Source: Fabrea salina
Taxonomy: Eukaryota; Ciliophora; Heterotrichea; Heterotrichida; Fabreidae
Length of the DNA: 64,000 bases
Assembly: GCA_022984795.1 (NCBI GenBank)
Contig: JALIHJ010000020.1
Span: forward strand, 1-64,000
Direction of reading: 5' to 3'
Shown here: piece by piece, positions 62,815 through 64,000 of the stretch
Numbering within the stretch: position 1 is the stretch's first letter
Layout of the letters: every line of letters begins with the position of its first letter
The notes under the pieces: model-generated
Told to the model about the DNA's origin: nothing
Seen by the model: only the letters and a program-made list of their open reading frames with translations
Database searches by the model: none
Made by a program: the position numbers and the translations under genes

Positions 62815-64000
62815 ATGGAGAGTAACTCTAATAGAAGATTCCAGGAACGCCAAAACACCTTCCAACAAATAGACCCTTACGAACACAAACGCCGGAGAGA
62901 AAACTTCGCCGTAGAACTCAGGAAACAAAAACGCGACAACCGAACAGCCAAAAGACGCGCAAAGATCTCTGTAGCAGGGTACATGTTGTACTTCAAAGCA
63001 AAAGAAAACCTAACTATGCCTGAAGTCCCTGTAGCACTTGTCAAGTACAAACCCGAACTAGCTTCTGACTCTCTGAACCCTGTAGACAAACTCCAGATAA
63101 TCAAAGACTTGCTTCTGAACGAAGGAGACACCAACCTCAAAGTAGAAGGACTCAACGCTATTTTGGAACTCCTCAACGACGAACAAAGTCCCCTAGGCAC
63201 TTTAGTCCAGTTGGGCTTCACAGAGGTGTTTCAAGTTTTCATTGACTTTAACATCTACCCTACTAACATCATATACCCAGCCACTGCTTGTCTAGCAAAC
63301 ATCTGCACTGCACCTCACGAATTAATGACTCACTTCTTCAGCACTTCTATCGTGGGCAAGTTCTTAAGTGCCTTGAACTTAAGGACTTTAACTATTTGTA
63401 ACTTAGCACTGAGGGGACTAGCTAACATTGCTGGGGACTCCTACGAACTCAGGAAAGTCTTGCTTTCAAAAGGAGTGATTCACGAAGTGTCTAGTTTTCT
63501 AGACGGACTTAAAAACAACATCCACACTGTTGTAGAACCCGTCAGTCACTTACTGAACAACTTGTGTGAAAACGCAGAAGAGATCGAAATAAACGACCTA
63601 GACAGAATGGTGCAGTGGATAGGAGTCCTGACGCAGTCTACCAACTCCGACGTTAAAAAAGACTGCTTAAATGCCATCATGAAAATAACTTCGGTTGACG
63701 AGCAACGCATTCAGCTCATCCTGGACAACCAGTTGGGTTCCTACGCAGTGCAAGGACTCCACAGTACAGAGAAAAGGGCTCTTCTACACAGTCTTTCGAT
63801 CTTGTCTAACATCCTTGAAATCACAGAGGAGTATACCCACAAACTACTTGGTCTAGGAATGCTTGACAAGCTCATGCCTTGCTTAAGTCACAGCAACTCT
63901 AGAATACGCGCAAAGGCTTACTTGTTGTTGTCTAACTTAGTAGCAGGAACCAAAGAACACATAAACTTCTTTCTGAACCACTCAGTGTCTAGCTTGTCAG
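62815..64000 (+). CDS. Importin subunit alpha (partial, runs off the window)
   Basis: 395 codons are visible, with no stop before the window edge. The N-terminus has an importin-beta-binding segment (KRRRENFAVELRKQKRDNR, about residues 24-42). Armadillo repeats follow, with ANICT, LRGLANIAGDS and LNNLCENAE-type helices. Importin alpha carries NLS proteins to the nucleus. The IBB is basic and near canonical, but several ARM Trp/Asn ladder positions look replaced, so a divergent member is likely. The other strand frames here are shadows. Confidence 0.87.
   Translation, partial: MESNSNRRFQERQNTFQQIDPYEHKRRRENFAVELRKQKRDNRTAKRRAKISVAGYMLYFKAKENLTMPEVPVALVKYKPELASDSLNPVDKLQIIKDLLLNEGDTNLKVEGLNAILELLNDEQSPLGTLVQLGFTEVFQVFIDFNIYPTNIIYPATACLANICTAPHELMTHFFSTSIVGKFLSALNLRTLTICNLALRGLANIAGDSYELRKVLLSKGVIHEVSSFLDGLKNNIHTVVEPVSHLLNNLCENAEEIEINDLDRMVQWIGVLTQSTNSDVKKDCLNAIMKITSVDEQRIQLILDNQLGSYAVQGLHSTEKRALLHSLSILSNILEITEEYTHKLLGLGMLDKLMPCLSHSNSRIRAKAYLLLSNLVAGTKEHINFFLNHSVSSLS

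Overview
The window is the left end of a macronuclear-type chromosome of a ciliate, most likely a heterotrich. It opens with about 500 bp of C-strand telomere in a perfect 8-bp unit (CCCTAACA), the repeat known from heterotrichs such as Stentor. Five genes contain 15-nt introns, which is also typical of heterotrichs. TAA, TAG and TGA all appear to be used as stops and tryptophan is TGG, so the code looks standard. This argues against a UGA-Trp relative such as Blepharisma. Genes are packed with spacers of mostly 5-80 bp on both strands, and divergent start codons lie as little as 3 bp apart. Such streamlining resembles the small genome reported for Fabrea; that placement is inference.

Layout: (1) 1-503 telomere, 504-918 subtelomeric spacer. 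(2) 919-4984 subtelomeric zone with one intact B-box-like/WD40 gene, a decayed WD40 paralogue and a decayed coiled-coil gene. A GC-rich SINE-like insert (copy 1) sits inside the decayed paralogue. (3) 5056-25981 dense unique genes: a spliced unknown gene, two NRF-6-type acyltransferases around a small secreted protein, TBC protein, uL16, B9D2, two tandem coiled-coil paralogues (one ending in a cold-shock-like domain), SINE-like copy 2 at a stop codon, dynein LC1, NAC-beta, a guanylate-binding protein, LRR, EF-hand and RING proteins, and a methyltransferase. (4) 26070-32897 two tandem P4-ATPases homogenised by gene conversion. (5) 32916-41407 ankyrin proteins, an NT5DC-like nucleotidase, a Cys-rich secreted protein, an Mpv17-like protein, citrate synthase, IFT52 and small spliced genes. 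(6) 41481-53504 two Rh-type ammonium transporters flanking an ATP-grasp enzyme, a hybrid histidine kinase, a chimeric junction (aldo-keto reductase start joined to a headless PKD/REJ-like receptor) and a decayed copy of the kinase tail. (7) 53509-64000 SAM-domain protein, PP2C, gp78-like E3 ligase, tRNA-Thr(CGU), MAP kinase, a YY1-like zinc-finger protein, protoporphyrinogen oxidase, two tandem O-methyltransferases and the start of an importin-alpha gene.

Functionally this is a mixed nuclear gene set: cilia (B9D2, dynein LC1, IFT52), membrane lipid and ammonium transport, signalling and ubiquitin ligases. The most unusual items are the SINE-like family with clear target-site duplications (one copy adds a new C-terminus to a host gene), the coiled-coil/cold-shock fusion with a CC1-box-like motif, the conversion tracts, the receptor/reductase junction, and small spliced genes that plain ORF finding misses or mis-starts.
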